A stretch of 64,000 nucleotides of DNA from Tenericutes bacterium HGW-Tenericutes-2. Lineage in GTDB: Bacteria; Bacillota_I; Bacilli_A; Acholeplasmatales; Acholeplasmataceae. The notes beneath the pieces are model-generated. The model saw nothing but the letters and a program-made list of their open reading frames with translations, did no database searches and had not been told where the DNA came from. Location: assembly GCA_002839095.1 (NCBI GenBank), contig PGXL01000002.1, forward strand, positions 153,913 to 217,912, written 5' to 3'. Below are positions 63,111-64,000 of the stretch, in pieces (positions within the stretch are counted from its first letter, which is position 1; each line of letters opens with the position of its first letter). Both the position numbers and the translations under genes were made by a program.

Positions 63111-63873
63111 GACTTTTGAAGAATACAATACCATTGATGATTATTAAGAAAGCAATTGAGAATATTGATGTATAGACAATTGTTGGATATTGAAAGTTAA
63201 ACTCCGATTGACTTAAATGTCTAATCAGTATACCAGTATAAGCCCATACAAAAACTAAGCCAAATGCTATATCTGATTTAAGATATATGACTAAAGAACC
63301 AATAACAATCCCAACAATTAATATAACTATAGTCAAAAAAACAGAGGTGCTATTAAAGCTTGGTACACCTAGGTCAACGAGCAAAATAGTCATATTAGCA
63401 ATGCTAGCTATAACAATCCATCCAAAATAGACACTAAATGAAATTCTTGTTAAAAGACTTAACGAACCAGCTTGATTGGAGATAAGGATGAGTGTTACAA
63501 GAAGTACAATCATCGCAATCATAGATAACAAAATTTTATTATGATGCCAAAATAATAACCAAGAAATATTAGCTATCGAGCTAATCGAAAAAAGAATGTT
63601 TACAGTAAAATAAGTTTTTTGGATGACTTCAGACTCAACCTGTCCAATTCTTGTCAATTGAAATATTGAGTACGCACCTAAAAGTAGATATATAATTCCC
63701 CAAATCGAGAATGTAAATCCAGTTGGTTGAAATAGATTGGGGTACTGATCGGAGATCTCTCCTGTATTTTGTCCATTGATTGGTAAAGTGTTCGCTAAAG
63801 CATTCATAACAATCATCAAGACAAAAAGGACAACAGCAACGAGTATTGAACTTAAATTTTGAGTTTGAGTCAT
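63106..63873 (-). CDS. TspO/MBR-related tryptophan-rich sensory-like membrane protein
   Basis: 255 residues with about seven membrane segments. The stretch NALANTLPINGQNTGEISDQYPNLFQPTGFTFSIWGIIYLLL matches the long TspO-like proteins of Firmicutes (LPLNG..TG.ISD.Y..LFTPAGYTFSIWGLIY in the group). Ligand and role are unknown; true TspO binds tetrapyrroles. AGGAGG stands before the ATG. An extended -10, TGCTATAAT, is found on the reverse strand (TATAAT complement of 63902-63907). Confidence 0.75.
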   Translation of the reverse strand: MTQTQNLSSILVAVVLFVLMIVMNALANTLPINGQNTGEISDQYPNLFQPTGFTFSIWGIIYLLLGAYSIFQLTRIGQVESEVIQKTYFTVNILFSISSIANISWLLFWHHNKILLSMIAMIVLLVTLILISNQAGSLSLLTRISFSVYFGWIVIASIANMTILLVDLGVPSFNSTSVFLTIVILIVGIVIGSLVIYLKSDIAFGLVFVWAYTGILIRHLSQSEFNFQYPTIVYTSIFSIAFLIIINGIVFFKSL

Positions 63874-63901
63874 TCGATATACCTCCTATATTCTTTATTT
63901 C

Positions 63902-63910
63902 ATTATAGCA
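63902..63910 (-). promoter_or_regulatory. Extended -10 promoter of the TspO-like gene
   Basis: Reverse strand TGCTATAAT, about 30 nt before the start codon; no clear -35. Confidence 0.55.
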
Positions 63911-63947
63911 TGTATTATATATTTGAAGATAGTAAGCATTCAGTAGG

Positions 63948-63976
63948 TTTACTATCTTTGTAAGCTGTTTTATAAT
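63948..63976 (+). promoter_or_regulatory. Putative promoter for a gene beyond the right edge
   Basis: TTTACT (63948-63953), 17 nt, TATAAT (63971-63976). No coding start is visible before the window ends. Confidence 0.4.
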
Positions 63977-64000
63977 TGAAGCGAACAGCGATTTGATTAA

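Overview
The window looks like a chromosomal segment of a wall-less, low-GC relative of the Firmicutes, most likely an Acholeplasma-type mollicute (Acholeplasmataceae or a close lineage). The DNA is strongly AT-rich. TGA is used as a true stop (for example at the ends of comEA and of one permease gene) and Trp is encoded by TGG, so the code is standard, unlike Mycoplasma. Housekeeping blocks keep Bacillus gene order, but the cell-wall genes that normally sit in them (mltG, reoM) are gone.

Layout. 1-11.3 kb: the start of gcvT, an unknown membrane protein, an alpha/beta hydrolase, a beta-hydroxyacid dehydrogenase-type enzyme, an orphan HMA domain, a VOC protein, gpmI, an FMN riboswitch with ribU, enolase, a membrane glycerophosphodiesterase and an SLC13/NhaD-like permease. 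11.3-38.6 kb: one large sugar-utilisation locus. It holds a 1262-residue lipoprotein with nine repeats, two solute-binding proteins (one fused to carbohydrate-binding-like domains), two ABC permease pairs, a propeller/TPR/Yip1 membrane protein, a large DUF5696-like protein, an exported and a cytosolic GH144-like endoglucanase, a GH13 glucosidase, a LacI regulator, a GH3 beta-glucosidase and a GH94 phosphorylase of 1,2-beta-oligoglucan phosphorylase size. 38.6-43.3 kb: rnr, smpB, a patatin, a PAP2 phosphatase and a GNAT enzyme. 43.3-44.6 kb: a cyclic-di-GMP-I riboswitch ahead of a GLUG-repeat surface protein. 44.6-52 kb: T-box, alaS, ruvX, yrzB, yrrM, yrrN, yrrO, a metallopeptidase and greA. 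52-59.6 kb: yqeG, yqeH, yqeK, rsfS, yqeM, comEA, comEC, holA, an exonuclease and reverse-strand rpsT. 59.7-63.9 kb: pgsA, recA, a membrane diguanylate cyclase and a TspO-like protein.

How the parts fit. The best reading of the large locus is a beta-1,2-glucan (sophoro-oligosaccharide) pathway. The repeat lipoprotein captures polymer, the exported GH144-like lipoprotein cuts it, ABC importers bring in oligosaccharides, and the cytosolic GH94, GH3 and second GH144-like enzymes finish degradation. The LacI regulator encoded inside the locus probably acts on GAAACGTTTC-type operators. Three lie near two tandem promoters before the first gene, and one lies at a second promoter before the cytosolic endoglucanase. 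No ABC ATPase is encoded here, so a shared one elsewhere is needed. The c-di-GMP riboswitch and the GGDEF protein point to second-messenger control of a surface protein in a cell without a wall. No tRNA, rRNA, CRISPR array or insertion sequence was seen.
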